DNA from: an uncultured Flavobacterium sp.
Lineage (GTDB): Bacteria; Bacteroidota; Bacteroidia; Flavobacteriales; Flavobacteriaceae
Length of the DNA stretch: 22,012 nt
Assembly (NCBI RefSeq): GCF_946479975.1
Contig: NZ_CAMLIX010000058.1
Location: 1-22,012, forward strand
Direction: 5' to 3'
The notes under the pieces are model-generated. The model searched no databases. It saw only the letters and a list, made by a program, of their open reading frames with translations, and was not told the DNA's origin. How positions within the stretch are numbered: position 1 is the stretch's first letter; every line of letters starts with the position of its first letter. Below, one piece after another: positions 8,895 to 16,437 of the stretch. The translations under genes were made by a program, and so were the position numbers.

Positions 8895-10085
8895 TTAGTT
8901 ATTCTTTTTCATTATTTCATCCATAACCTCCAAAATAATCGCACAGCCTTCTCTAATTTCGTCTTCTGAAATAGTCAGCGGAGGTGTAATTCTAATCGCA
9001 CATCCTTCAAATAAAAGCCAGAATAATATAAGACCTCTATCTTGACAATTTAGAATGACTTCGTTGGTAATTTCAGCTGCTTCTGTCATGGCAGCCAGCA
9101 TTAATCCTTTTCCTCTAACTTCTGTTATCAAAGGATGTACCAAAAGCGATCTAAAGAGCTTTTCCTTTTCAAGAGTTTCCGCCATTAAGTTTGTTTCAGT
9201 TAATTCCTGCAAAGTGGCTAAGCAGGCTGACGCAATGACAGGATGACCTCCAAAAGTAGTTATATGCCCTAATTTGGGGTTTTCGGTTAAAAGATCCATT
9301 CTTTCTGCAGAAGCTGTAAAAGCACCAACCGGCATTCCGCCGCCCATTCCTTTCCCCATAACCACAATGTCTGGAACGACATCGTAATTTTGAAAACCAA
9401 ATAGTTTTCCAGTTCTTCCAAATCCTGGCTGAATCTCATCCACAATCATCAGAGCTCCAACCTCATCACAACGTTTGCGGACTTTTTCAAGAAAATTATT
9501 TTCAGGCTGAATAAATCCGGCGCCACCTTGAATAGTTTCTAAAAGAATAGCAGCAGTTCTAGTAGTTATTTTTTGTAGATCTTCTTCGTTATTAAAAGTG
9601 ATAAAATCAACATCAGGAAGCAAAGGTCTAAAGGCTTGTTTGCGTTCTTCAAATCCCATAACACTCATAGAACCCATTGTGTTTCCGTGATAAGCGTTAT
9701 GACAAGATATTAACTGACTTCTTCCAGTAGTTCTTTTGGCTAATTTTAGAGCACCTTCAATAGCTTCTGTACCCGAATTTACCAAATAGGTTTTGTTTAA
9801 AGATTCCGGTAGAAGAGAAGCCATTAATTTGCAATATTGAACCGCTGGACTCTGCGAATATTCCCCGTATACCATTACGTGCGAATATTTATCCAACTGA
9901 TCTTTTATTGCCTGATTCACGCGCGGATGCTGATGTCCAAGTGTACAGGCAGAAACTCCTGCAACAAAATCTAAATATTTTTTATCGTTTGTGTCGTATA
10001 TGTATGAGCCAATAGCATGTGAAACTTCCATGCCAAGTGGGTAAGGAGAAGTTTGTGCCTGGTATTTTATAAAATCTGGATTCAT
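8895..10085 (-). CDS. class III PLP-dependent aminotransferase
   Basis: The 396-residue enzyme belongs to the acetylornithine/ornithine/GABA branch of fold-type I aminotransferases. It should move an amino group between an amine donor and a 2-oxo acid using pyridoxal phosphate. Key parts are present: NSGTEA (103-108, phosphate binding), HNAYHGNT with the ring-stacking aromatic (129-136), E183 of ETIQGG, Asp216 in VDEIQPGFGRTG, the PLP lysine Lys245 in VMGKGMGGGMPVGAF, and TTFGGHP (276-282). I place the start at 10085 (MNPDFIKYQ): the 11 extra residues available upstream are a translation of an octamer repeat, and a promoter match lies inside that stretch. The substrate cannot be fixed; no arginine, lysine or GABA pathway gene is adjacent. 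The upstream neighbour on the same strand is an OstA-like protein. Confidence 0.88.
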   Translation of the reverse strand: MNPDFIKYQAQTSPYPLGMEVSHAIGSYIYDTNDKKYLDFVAGVSACTLGHQHPRVNQAIKDQLDKYSHVMVYGEYSQSPAVQYCKLMASLLPESLNKTYLVNSGTEAIEGALKLAKRTTGRSQLISCHNAYHGNTMGSMSVMGFEERKQAFRPLLPDVDFITFNNEEDLQKITTRTAAILLETIQGGAGFIQPENNFLEKVRKRCDEVGALMIVDEIQPGFGRTGKLFGFQNYDVVPDIVVMGKGMGGGMPVGAFTASAERMDLLTENPKLGHITTFGGHPVIASACLATLQELTETNLMAETLEKEKLFRSLLVHPLITEVRGKGLMLAAMTEAAEITNEVILNCQDRGLILFWLLFEGCAIRITPPLTISEDEIREGCAIILEVMDEIMKKNN

Positions 10086-10093
10086 TTTTTTTA

Positions 10094-10133
10094 AAGGTGC
10101 TAAGGTACTAAGTTGCAAAGGTACTGAGGTTTT
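10094..10133. repeat. octamer tandem repeat AAGgTnCT, five degenerate copies
   Basis: Successive 8-base units read AAGGTGCT, AAGGTACT, AAGTTGCA, AAGGTACT, GAGGTTTT. More decayed units follow to about 10170. The same unit type recurs at 21830-21864. The array lies directly upstream of the aminotransferase start. Confidence 0.8.
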
Positions 10134-10149
10134 CTATCTAAAGGTCAAA
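10116..10149 (-). promoter_or_regulatory. probable promoter of the aminotransferase gene, inside the octamer repeat
   Basis: On the minus strand TTTG (10146-10149) and TACCTTTG (10116-10123, exact TAnnTTTG) are 22 bases apart, within the range reported for Flavobacterium promoters. Transcription would start near 10110, giving a leader of about 25 bases to the ATG at 10085. Confidence 0.5.
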
Positions 10150-10203
10150 GTTGTAGCTACTAAGATTTTGTTTAATTAAATAAACTGATTGCAATAGTTA
10201 ATC

Positions 10204-10281
10204 ACTGTAAACTGTGACTGAAAACTTATTTTGGACTTTGGAACTTAAGAAAACTGAAAACTGTGACTGCGACTGAAAACT
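10204..10281. repeat. ACTGtg/ACTGaaa simple repeat
   Basis: Two blocks (10204-10226 and 10250-10281) are made of ACTGTG, ACTGCG and ACTGAAAA units with a less regular stretch between. The second block runs into the 3' end of the OstA-like gene: the TAG stop (10280-10282, minus strand) uses its last two bases. Confidence 0.7.
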
Positions 10282-11968
10282 ATTTAACTTTAGGTTTATC
10301 TTCAGTCTTAGTAGCAGGCTTAGGGTTTTTCTTGTCGTAATTCAAAGTTTCCTTTCGGACTTTCATTGGGACATCTTTCCCTTTTTCTTCCTCGTCTTTA
10401 CCTTGTTTAATCAGTTTGTCATTCATTTCATTTTCTTCGGCGGTAAAAATATCATCTTTCGATTTTATTCGTTCATCGCCGCGCCAGACCATTCCACGAA
10501 GTTTTCTGGCATTTTCAGGAAGTTCATCTTCGGGAAAAATATCTCCATCTACTTTATTAAAAAATGTAATTGTTTCAACAGCATTATTTTCTAAGATCAG
10601 ATTAATTTTACTGCTGACATTTTTATTGATTCCGATTAATTCATTGGCGTCATTCCGCATAAAATAGACGACTTCGGTATTTTTAACAACATCTACATCA
10701 TGTAATTTTCCGTCGCGGAATTTCCCAAACAAATTGAGGCCTTTAACCTGATTATAACCCGTTCCGAGTGTATCTTTGGAGACGAGAAAAGTATTGTTTA
10801 AAACTTTCAACGAATCTATTTTTCGGGTAGTATTATCGCCAATCAAATGCATGATATCGCCAGTAATCTGACTTTCTCCATTCCACAGAATCGGATTTCC
10901 AATTAATTTGGTCAAAGCACTTTTAGAATCAGAATGTATTGAATCGCATTTTCCGCTCATATCAATTTTAAAGAAACGAACATTTTTAAACGCTCTTAAA
11001 ATTCGTTCTCCTTCTTTTCCTGTTACAAGTAATTTTTGTCCGTGAATGTAAACAGAGTCATTTTCAACCAAATTAATTGCAACAGCTCTTTTGGTTACAA
11101 ACATAGAATCTTTCAGTTTGAAAAGTTCGGCATAATGACCTTTTACAATTCCTTTGTTAATAGAATCTGTAATTTTTACATTTCGTGTTGCCGATGCAAA
11201 TTCTGTATTTCTGTTATAGAATAAACTATCGCCTTCTATTCGCCGATCATCATATTTAATGTAAGATTTCCTTAAAAAATGCGCTAAGTTTTTCTTAGTA
11301 TCATAAAATCCTTTTTCGGTATAGATATAATTGGCCTGACTTGTAATCGTCGAAGGTCCCAAAAGATACGTATGACCAGAATTACTGTAATAATCCAAAT
11401 GATTCGATTTAATTACATATTTAGGATTTGTAATCGTAACAGCTGTCAAAAACTGAAACTTCTTTTGTTCTACATAATATCTTCCAGATTTACTGACCAA
11501 AGTATTGTCTTTGTTTACAATAGTTCCTTTAGTATTATAATAAACTTCCTGAATATTTCTGTCAAAATTAATGGTATCTGTTTGTAAAGTAGCATCTGGC
11601 GAAGTTAAAACGGCATTTCCTGTAGCAAATGCTTTTTTTGCATTTCCACTATACTCAGCATATTTACTATTTAAAAATAAAGTATCTCCCTGCACTAATT
11701 GTACATTTCCGAATGCTTTTAAGTAATTCTCTTTTTGAAAAAAATATGCTCTGTTACAAGTCAGTACAACGCCATCATGATTTACCTTAACGTTCCCAGT
11801 TAGTAAAAGTGCATCGGGTACATTAACCTGATCCACATCAGAATAATCAGCATTCTCGATGACGATAGTTTTAGGAGCTTGTGCAGATTTTTTTTTTGCT
11901 TGCGCGAAAGTGAATTGAATGCTTAAAAAAGACAGACAAATAAATATGTAAAAGAGTGATTTCTTCAA
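10280..11968 (-). CDS. OstA/LptA-like periplasmic LPS-transport protein
   Basis: The 562-residue protein has a signal peptide (MKKSLFYIFICLSFLSIQFTFA, likely cut after residue 22). It is followed by a long run of beta-strand repeats of the OstA/LptA type (for example LTGNVKVNHDGVVLTCNRAYFF, AFGNVQLVQGDTLFLNSKYAEY, ATGNAVLTSPDATLQTDTINFD). In LptA and the LptD N-domain such repeats stack into a groove that carries lipopolysaccharide across the periplasm. It is much longer than E. coli LptA (about 185 residues) and lacks a barrel, so it is the long OstA-like form seen in Bacteroidota. Residues from about 500 onward are charged and Lys/Glu-rich, probably disordered. It is divergent from the amylase gene and upstream of the aminotransferase. 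Role in LPS export is inferred from the family. Confidence 0.85.
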   Translation of the reverse strand: MKKSLFYIFICLSFLSIQFTFAQAKKKSAQAPKTIVIENADYSDVDQVNVPDALLLTGNVKVNHDGVVLTCNRAYFFQKENYLKAFGNVQLVQGDTLFLNSKYAEYSGNAKKAFATGNAVLTSPDATLQTDTINFDRNIQEVYYNTKGTIVNKDNTLVSKSGRYYVEQKKFQFLTAVTITNPKYVIKSNHLDYYSNSGHTYLLGPSTITSQANYIYTEKGFYDTKKNLAHFLRKSYIKYDDRRIEGDSLFYNRNTEFASATRNVKITDSINKGIVKGHYAELFKLKDSMFVTKRAVAINLVENDSVYIHGQKLLVTGKEGERILRAFKNVRFFKIDMSGKCDSIHSDSKSALTKLIGNPILWNGESQITGDIMHLIGDNTTRKIDSLKVLNNTFLVSKDTLGTGYNQVKGLNLFGKFRDGKLHDVDVVKNTEVVYFMRNDANELIGINKNVSSKINLILENNAVETITFFNKVDGDIFPEDELPENARKLRGMVWRGDERIKSKDDIFTAEENEMNDKLIKQGKDEEEKGKDVPMKVRKETLNYDKKNPKPATKTEDKPKVK

Positions 11969-11984
11969 CTGATTAAATTTTTGT

Positions 11985-11992
11985 CAAATTTA
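11985..11992 (-). promoter_or_regulatory. possible -7 box for the OstA-like gene
   Basis: On the minus strand this reads TAAATTTG, an exact TAnnTTTG match. A TTG lies 12 bases upstream (12005-12007), shorter than the usual spacing. The leader would be only about 10 bases. The rest of the 276-bp divergent gap to 12244 shows no clear promoter for the amylase gene. Confidence 0.4.
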
Positions 11993-12244
11993 TAAAAAAG
12001 GATACAACCTATTGCTGCTATTAGGATTAATTTATAATTAGTCATTAACACTTTAATTGAAAAAATGGCAGTGATTTATTTTTTCAACAAAACAAACAAC
12101 TCTCACGTTGTAGTTGTGCTGTTTCGTGCTGAAATAAGGAGACAATGCGCGACGTTTTAAAAAATGAATTACATTTAGAAAATTGTTTTTGAAGCCTGCA
12201 GTAGGATTTAGAATTTTAAAAACTATATTAGAGTATCCCAATAT

Positions 12245-14116
12245 ATGATAAGTAAAAGATTAATTACAGCTGGAATTACATTAACTGTACTGTTTTCGGC
12301 ATGTAAAACACAAGAATTAAAAATGAGTACAGCAAATGAAGAAACTGCACCAACAAACAAAGTTGTAGTTTATCAAGTTTTTACACGCCTATTTGGAAAT
12401 AAAAATAAAACCAATAAACCTTGGGGGACAATTGAAGAAAATGGAGTTGGAAAGTTTAATGATTTTACAGACAAAGCACTTCACGAAATTAAAGATTTAG
12501 GTGTCAACTATATTTGGTACACAGGCGTTCCTCATCACGCTTTGGTACGAGATTACACCGCTTACGGAATCTCAAATGATGATCCTGAAGTGGTAAAAGG
12601 ACGAGCAGGATCTCCGTACGCAGTTAAAGATTATTACAATGTAAATCCAGATTTGGCTTTTGATCCAGCAAAACGATTAGAAGAATTTGATGCATTAATT
12701 AAACGTACACACAATGCAGGTTTAAAACTGCTTATTGATATTGTCCCGAATCATATTGCACGTAAATACGAAGGAAAATCGAATCCTGAAGGCATAAAAG
12801 ATTTTGGTGCAGACGATGATGTAACTGTTGAATACAAACGTGATAATAATTTCTATTATATTCCGAGAGAACATTTTGAAATTCCAGATGGAGATATTCC
12901 GTTAAACGGAGAAAAGAATCCACTTATTGATGGAGAATTTGATGAAAATCCAGCAAAATGGACAGGAAATGGTTCTCGTAAGGTAAAACCAGATCAAAAC
13001 GATTGGTATGAAACTGTGAAAGTGAATTATGGCGTGCGTCCAGACGGAACAAAAGATTTTCCTGCACTTCCTGCTGGTTTTGACCAAAAATCGTACAAAG
13101 AACATTTTGCTTTTTGGCAGGATAAAGATGTGCCGGATTCTTGGAAAAAATTCAGAGATATCGCTTTGTACTGGACTGCAAAAGGAGTTGACGGTTTCCG
13201 TTATGATATGGCAGAAATGGTTCCATACGAATTTTGGAGTTACATGAATTCTTCTATCAAGATGAAAAATCCAAACGCTTTTTTATTGGCAGAAGTGTAT
13301 AACCCAAATGAATACCGCAATTATATCCGTTTAGGAAAAATGGATTATCTGTATGACAAAGTAGAAACGTATGATAAACTAAAAGATATTATCCGTGGAA
13401 AATCTTCTCCAGATGAATTGACCAATATTCAAAATAGAATGGCAGATATTGAGCATCATATGCTTCATTTTTTAGATAATCATGACGAACAGCGTTTAGC
13501 AAGCTCAGAATTTGCAGGAACTCCAGAAAGAGGAAAACCGTTAATGGTCGTTTCGGCAACTTTAAGTACTTCGCCAACTATGATTTATTTCGGACAAGAA
13601 GTAGGAGAGGCGGGAAATGAAGATGCCGGTTTTGGAAAACCGACAAGAACTTCTATTTTTGATTATATCGGAGTTCCAAATCATCAGCGCTGGATGAATG
13701 ACGGTAAATTTGACGGAGGACAGCTTTCTGCTTCTGAAAAAGAACTTCGTGATTTTTACAAACGTTTATTAAATTTCACCATAAAAAGTAGTGCTTTGAT
13801 GGGAAGTTTCGAAGAAATTCAATCTGCGAACCGTCAGAATAATCAGAATTATAATTCATTGTTGTATTCGTATGTGCGTTGGTCAGAAAACCAAAAACTG
13901 ATTGTAATCGCAAATTTTTCTTCTGAAAAAAGCAGTGAATTTGATTTGAAAATTCCATCATCTCTTATTTCAAAATGGAATTTGAAAGATGGAGAATATG
14001 AATTGAATGAACAATTGTATAAAACTAAAAAGTTTGTTTTAAATATACAAAATGGAGAGGGAGTGGCTAAAGTTTCTATTCAGCCTTCAGAATCTCTAAT
14101 TTTAGAATTGAAATAA
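12245..14116 (+). CDS. lipoprotein GH13 alpha-amylase family enzyme
   Basis: GH13 enzymes hydrolyse or rearrange alpha-glucans by a retaining mechanism. The 623-residue protein starts with a lipoprotein signal whose lipobox is LFSAC, lipidated Cys20. The catalytic TIM barrel shows region I DIVPNH (165-170), region II GFRYDMAE with nucleophile Asp321, region III FLLAEVYNP with acid/base Glu350, and region IV FLDNHDEQ with Asp414, so the active site is complete. A beta-sandwich C-terminal domain follows from about 530. The residues after Cys20 (KTQELK) are not a clear acidic export signal, so surface display is uncertain. No susC/susD pair is next to it, so this is not a visible polysaccharide utilisation locus. 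It converges on a GH130 gene. The exact glucan specificity cannot be told. Confidence 0.9.
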   Translation: MISKRLITAGITLTVLFSACKTQELKMSTANEETAPTNKVVVYQVFTRLFGNKNKTNKPWGTIEENGVGKFNDFTDKALHEIKDLGVNYIWYTGVPHHALVRDYTAYGISNDDPEVVKGRAGSPYAVKDYYNVNPDLAFDPAKRLEEFDALIKRTHNAGLKLLIDIVPNHIARKYEGKSNPEGIKDFGADDDVTVEYKRDNNFYYIPREHFEIPDGDIPLNGEKNPLIDGEFDENPAKWTGNGSRKVKPDQNDWYETVKVNYGVRPDGTKDFPALPAGFDQKSYKEHFAFWQDKDVPDSWKKFRDIALYWTAKGVDGFRYDMAEMVPYEFWSYMNSSIKMKNPNAFLLAEVYNPNEYRNYIRLGKMDYLYDKVETYDKLKDIIRGKSSPDELTNIQNRMADIEHHMLHFLDNHDEQRLASSEFAGTPERGKPLMVVSATLSTSPTMIYFGQEVGEAGNEDAGFGKPTRTSIFDYIGVPNHQRWMNDGKFDGGQLSASEKELRDFYKRLLNFTIKSSALMGSFEEIQSANRQNNQNYNSLLYSYVRWSENQKLIVIANFSSEKSSEFDLKIPSSLISKWNLKDGEYELNEQLYKTKKFVLNIQNGEGVAKVSIQPSESLILELK

Positions 14117-14129
14117 AGATCATCGTTCA

Positions 14130-14248
14130 ACACATAGAAACATAGTTTTGCAGATTTAGAAAAGGCGTTTCACTATTTAAAATTCACATAGTTGATCTAT
14201 GTATAGAAATTAGTTTCCTTTTTACTATAAAAATCTAAGTTTCTGTGT
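14130..14248. repeat. imperfect inverted-repeat element between the GH13 and GH130 genes
   Basis: The left end ACACATAGAAACATAG (14130-14145) is mirrored by CTAAGTTTCTGTGT (14235-14248), an imperfect complement with a 2-base gap. In the centre ACATAG (14186-14191) and CTATGT (14197-14202) form a 6-bp hairpin. The element fills the gap between convergent genes and ends 2 bases before the GH130 stop codon. No other terminator is visible here, so it may end transcription from both sides. Confidence 0.65.
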
Positions 14249-14250
14249 AT

Positions 14251-15309
14251 TTAAACCTTTTTTAATAACGAAAGTATTTCTTTAATTGAAAATTGTGCGC
14301 CACAAACAAACTCATCTGAAGCACCGTAATAAACAGTCAGAGTGTCTCCGTCAGGTTCTAAAATATGACCGTTTGTAAAAACTACATTTCCAAAGAAACC
14401 ACTTAGTTCATAATCAGTCTTGGGGAACATAATTGGCGTTTCTGTTCTAGAAATTACTTTTGATGGATTTTCAAGATCCATTAAAAAAGCACCGAGACAA
14501 TATTGATGAAATTCATTAGCGCCATGATAAATTTCCAGCCAGCCCAAATCGGTTTTTATAGGTGCAGCGCCGGCACCGACTCTTTTGCTGTCCCAATTTC
14601 CTTTTCTAGTTTTAATAATACATTTGTGATTTCCCCAATGAATACCGTCCGGAGAAGAAGCGATCCAAATATAATTGCCTCCAATATCCACACTGCTCGG
14701 ACGGTGTAAAGCGTAAAATAATCCGTTTATTTTCTCCTCAAAAATAGCGCAGTCTTTATTGTGTGGAGGAAAAATCATTCCGTGTTTCTCAAAATTTTTC
14801 CAATCAGTTGTCGTTCTTAAACCAACGCCAACCCCATTGCTGGAAACAGATGTAAAAGTGAGATAATATTTTCCTTCGATAAGGGTAACGCGGCAATCTT
14901 CAATTCCAAAAGTTTCTAAAATTCCTTCGCCAACTAAATACGGATAATCTTTTGGTTCGTAAAAATGCTTTCCGTCGTCACTGCAGAGCAAACGAATATG
15001 AGAAAGCGTGGTTAAATAATCAATTCCTTGATAGTTAATCACGCGTGCATCTGTAGCAATAAGTTCAGGATGATCTTTTAGGATTTCTATAATTTCTATT
15101 AAACCATTTTCTGTCAGTACAGGAAAAGAAATAATATCTTCTGCTTGCTTTGGTCTTTCGGCAACTCGTACTGCAAGCCAAGTTTTATTTTGAAACTGAA
15201 ATACGCCAGGATTTAAAAGGCAGGTAATTTCTAAGCCTTCTCTGCTTGGAGGTAAATCTGATGGAGAAATCAATGGATTTTCTGAAAAACGAATGGCAAT
15301 ATCTTTCAT
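14251..15309 (-). CDS. GH130 family beta-mannoside phosphorylase or hydrolase
   Basis: GH130 enzymes act on beta-mannosides, mostly by phosphorolysis to mannose 1-phosphate; some members hydrolyse instead. The 352-residue protein has no signal peptide, so it is cytoplasmic. It shows the five-bladed propeller pattern of the family: LLNPGVFQF (31-39), GIEDCR (135-140) whose Asp138 is the likely general acid, SSNGVGVGLRTTTDW (156-170), a HNKDCAIF/ALHRPS segment (183-205), GAGAAPIKTDLGWLEIYHGA (245-264), and YYGASDEF (327-334). I chose the start at 15309 (MKDIAIRFSENPL) over one seven residues upstream, because the longer one adds an unlikely LLYSNN tail. It follows the SOD gene on the same strand but a terminator lies between them. 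Whether it phosphorylates or hydrolyses cannot be judged by eye. Confidence 0.88.
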   Translation of the reverse strand: MKDIAIRFSENPLISPSDLPPSREGLEITCLLNPGVFQFQNKTWLAVRVAERPKQAEDIISFPVLTENGLIEIIEILKDHPELIATDARVINYQGIDYLTTLSHIRLLCSDDGKHFYEPKDYPYLVGEGILETFGIEDCRVTLIEGKYYLTFTSVSSNGVGVGLRTTTDWKNFEKHGMIFPPHNKDCAIFEEKINGLFYALHRPSSVDIGGNYIWIASSPDGIHWGNHKCIIKTRKGNWDSKRVGAGAAPIKTDLGWLEIYHGANEFHQYCLGAFLMDLENPSKVISRTETPIMFPKTDYELSGFFGNVVFTNGHILEPDGDTLTVYYGASDEFVCGAQFSIKEILSLLKKV

Positions 15310-15340
15310 GTTGTTTGAGTATAATAACATAAAAGGTATA

Positions 15341-15372
15341 AAAAAAAGCTGATACTTAATTTGTACCAGCTT
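15341..15372 (-). terminator. intrinsic terminator of the phospholipid/SOD operon
   Basis: On the minus strand AGCTGGTAC and GTATCAGCT pair fully when one G-U pair is allowed (15364-15372 with 15347-15355, approximately), around a 7-base loop, and are followed by a long T-run. It begins 6 bases after the SOD stop codon. Confidence 0.85.
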
Positions 15373-15377
15373 CTTTT

Positions 15378-16157
15378 CTATACTTTTTTAACCTTTTTCA
15401 AGGCTTCAACATAATATTCGTTTACTTTTTCCCAGTTTATGTGTCCGTAAAAAGCATCGATATAACTTCCTTTTCTATTTTGATAATCGAGATAATAAGC
15501 ATGTTCCCAAAGATCAATTCCTAAAATTGGTGTTCCAGGAATTAAAGCATTTTTCATCAGCGGATTATCTTGATCTTGAGTAGTTGTAATTTGAAGTTTT
15601 CCATATCGATCTACAACTAACCAAACCCATCCAGAACCAAATTGTTTTTCAGACTGTGCCTTAAACTGATTTGTTAAATTACTAAAAGAACCAAATTCCT
15701 TATTAATAGAACCAGAAAGAGTGTCTTTTGGAGTCTGTTCTTTTGGTGTCAAAACATTAAAATAAAGAGTGTGATTGTAATAGCCACTAGCGTTTTGACG
15801 AAGTTTAGCATTATTTAAATCCATCTTTTTCAAAATATCCTCAATGGGCATATTTTCAAACTCTGTAGAAACAATTTCTTTGTTGAAATTATTGGTATAA
15901 GAAAGATAATGTTTGGAATAATGCGTTTCTAAAGTTAGAGAACGTATATCTGGTGCGAGACCATCATAAGCAAATGGTAATTTTGTCATTTCAAAAGAAC
16001 CAGGATCTGCTTTAACGTCATTAGGAGAGCCAATTGTGATTTTCTCTTCTTTTGTTGGAAGAGGAACCTCAACAACTTCAGTAAGCTTATCTTCTTTACA
16101 GGAAAATAATAGTAAAAATGAAGCTAAAGCAGTAAAAAGAACAACGTTTTTCTTCAT
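15378..16157 (-). CDS. lipoprotein Fe/Mn superoxide dismutase
   Basis: Superoxide dismutase turns superoxide into oxygen and hydrogen peroxide. The 259-residue protein has a lipoprotein signal ending LLFSC, lipidated Cys20, a linker of about 35 residues, then a complete Fe/Mn-SOD domain. The four metal ligands are visible: His79 (LETHYSKHY), His129 (GYYNHTLYF), Asp215 and His219 (GIDLWEHAYY). Gly at the AxGxxNH position and Gln196 in DQDNPL resemble Mn-type or cambialistic enzymes. The residues just after Cys20 are KED, which fits the lipoprotein export signal known from Capnocytophaga (Lys then two acidic residues), so surface exposure is likely. It is the last gene of the operon, 7 bases after the ACBP gene and just before a terminator. 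Confidence 0.93.
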   Translation of the reverse strand: MKKNVVLFTALASFLLLFSCKEDKLTEVVEVPLPTKEEKITIGSPNDVKADPGSFEMTKLPFAYDGLAPDIRSLTLETHYSKHYLSYTNNFNKEIVSTEFENMPIEDILKKMDLNNAKLRQNASGYYNHTLYFNVLTPKEQTPKDTLSGSINKEFGSFSNLTNQFKAQSEKQFGSGWVWLVVDRYGKLQITTTQDQDNPLMKNALIPGTPILGIDLWEHAYYLDYQNRKGSYIDAFYGHINWEKVNEYYVEALKKVKKV

Positions 16158-16164
16158 AATAATT

Positions 16165-16437
16165 TTATTTTGATGTTAATGAATTAATGATCTCGATATA
16201 ATTTTCTTTCGCTTCTTCGACAGAAATATGGCTGATCTGCATCCAAGCATTTGTTTTAAAAGCATCTCTCAAATCAAAATTTTCAGATTGATTGTAATAA
16301 ACTGCTGTACCAAAAGTCGCCTGTTTGTAATAAGCATAAAGCCTTAACTGCACATCTTGCGGCAGTGAAGCCTGAGTCATTGTCATTGCAATTTCCACAG
16401 CTTCTGTAAAGCGAGTATCTAAATCTTTTTCTGCCAT
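16165..16437 (-). CDS. acyl-CoA-binding protein
   Basis: This 90-residue protein matches the four-helix acyl-CoA-binding family, which carries long-chain acyl-CoA in the cytosol. The ligand residues of bovine ACBP have equivalents: Tyr34 and Lys38 in LYAYYKQAT, Lys61 in FKTNAW, and Tyr80 in AKENYIEII. Its ATG (16437) follows the psd stop codon with no base between (TAAATG), so the genes are translationally coupled. It is found inside a phospholipid operon, so a role in handling acyl groups for lipid synthesis or turnover is likely, though not shown. Confidence 0.88.
   Translation of the reverse strand: MAEKDLDTRFTEAVEIAMTMTQASLPQDVQLRLYAYYKQATFGTAVYYNQSENFDLRDAFKTNAWMQISHISVEEAKENYIEIINSLTSK

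Noticed and set aside
10086..10118. 11-residue N-terminal extension of the aminotransferase
   Set aside because: It is a translation of the octamer repeat and would begin upstream of the likely transcription start.
10094..10281. CRISPR array or phage attachment site
   Set aside because: The units are only 6-8 bases with no spacers, and there is no cas gene, integrase or tRNA nearby.
12096..12117. ACAACT/AGTTGT hairpin upstream of the amylase gene
   Set aside because: Only six base pairs with a 10-base loop in AT-rich sequence, and no known riboswitch pattern around it.
12053..12241. 62-residue minus-strand frame in the gap between the OstA-like and amylase genes
   Set aside because: No recognisable domain, unusual Asn/His/Phe composition, and no promoter or start context; it is most likely non-coding.
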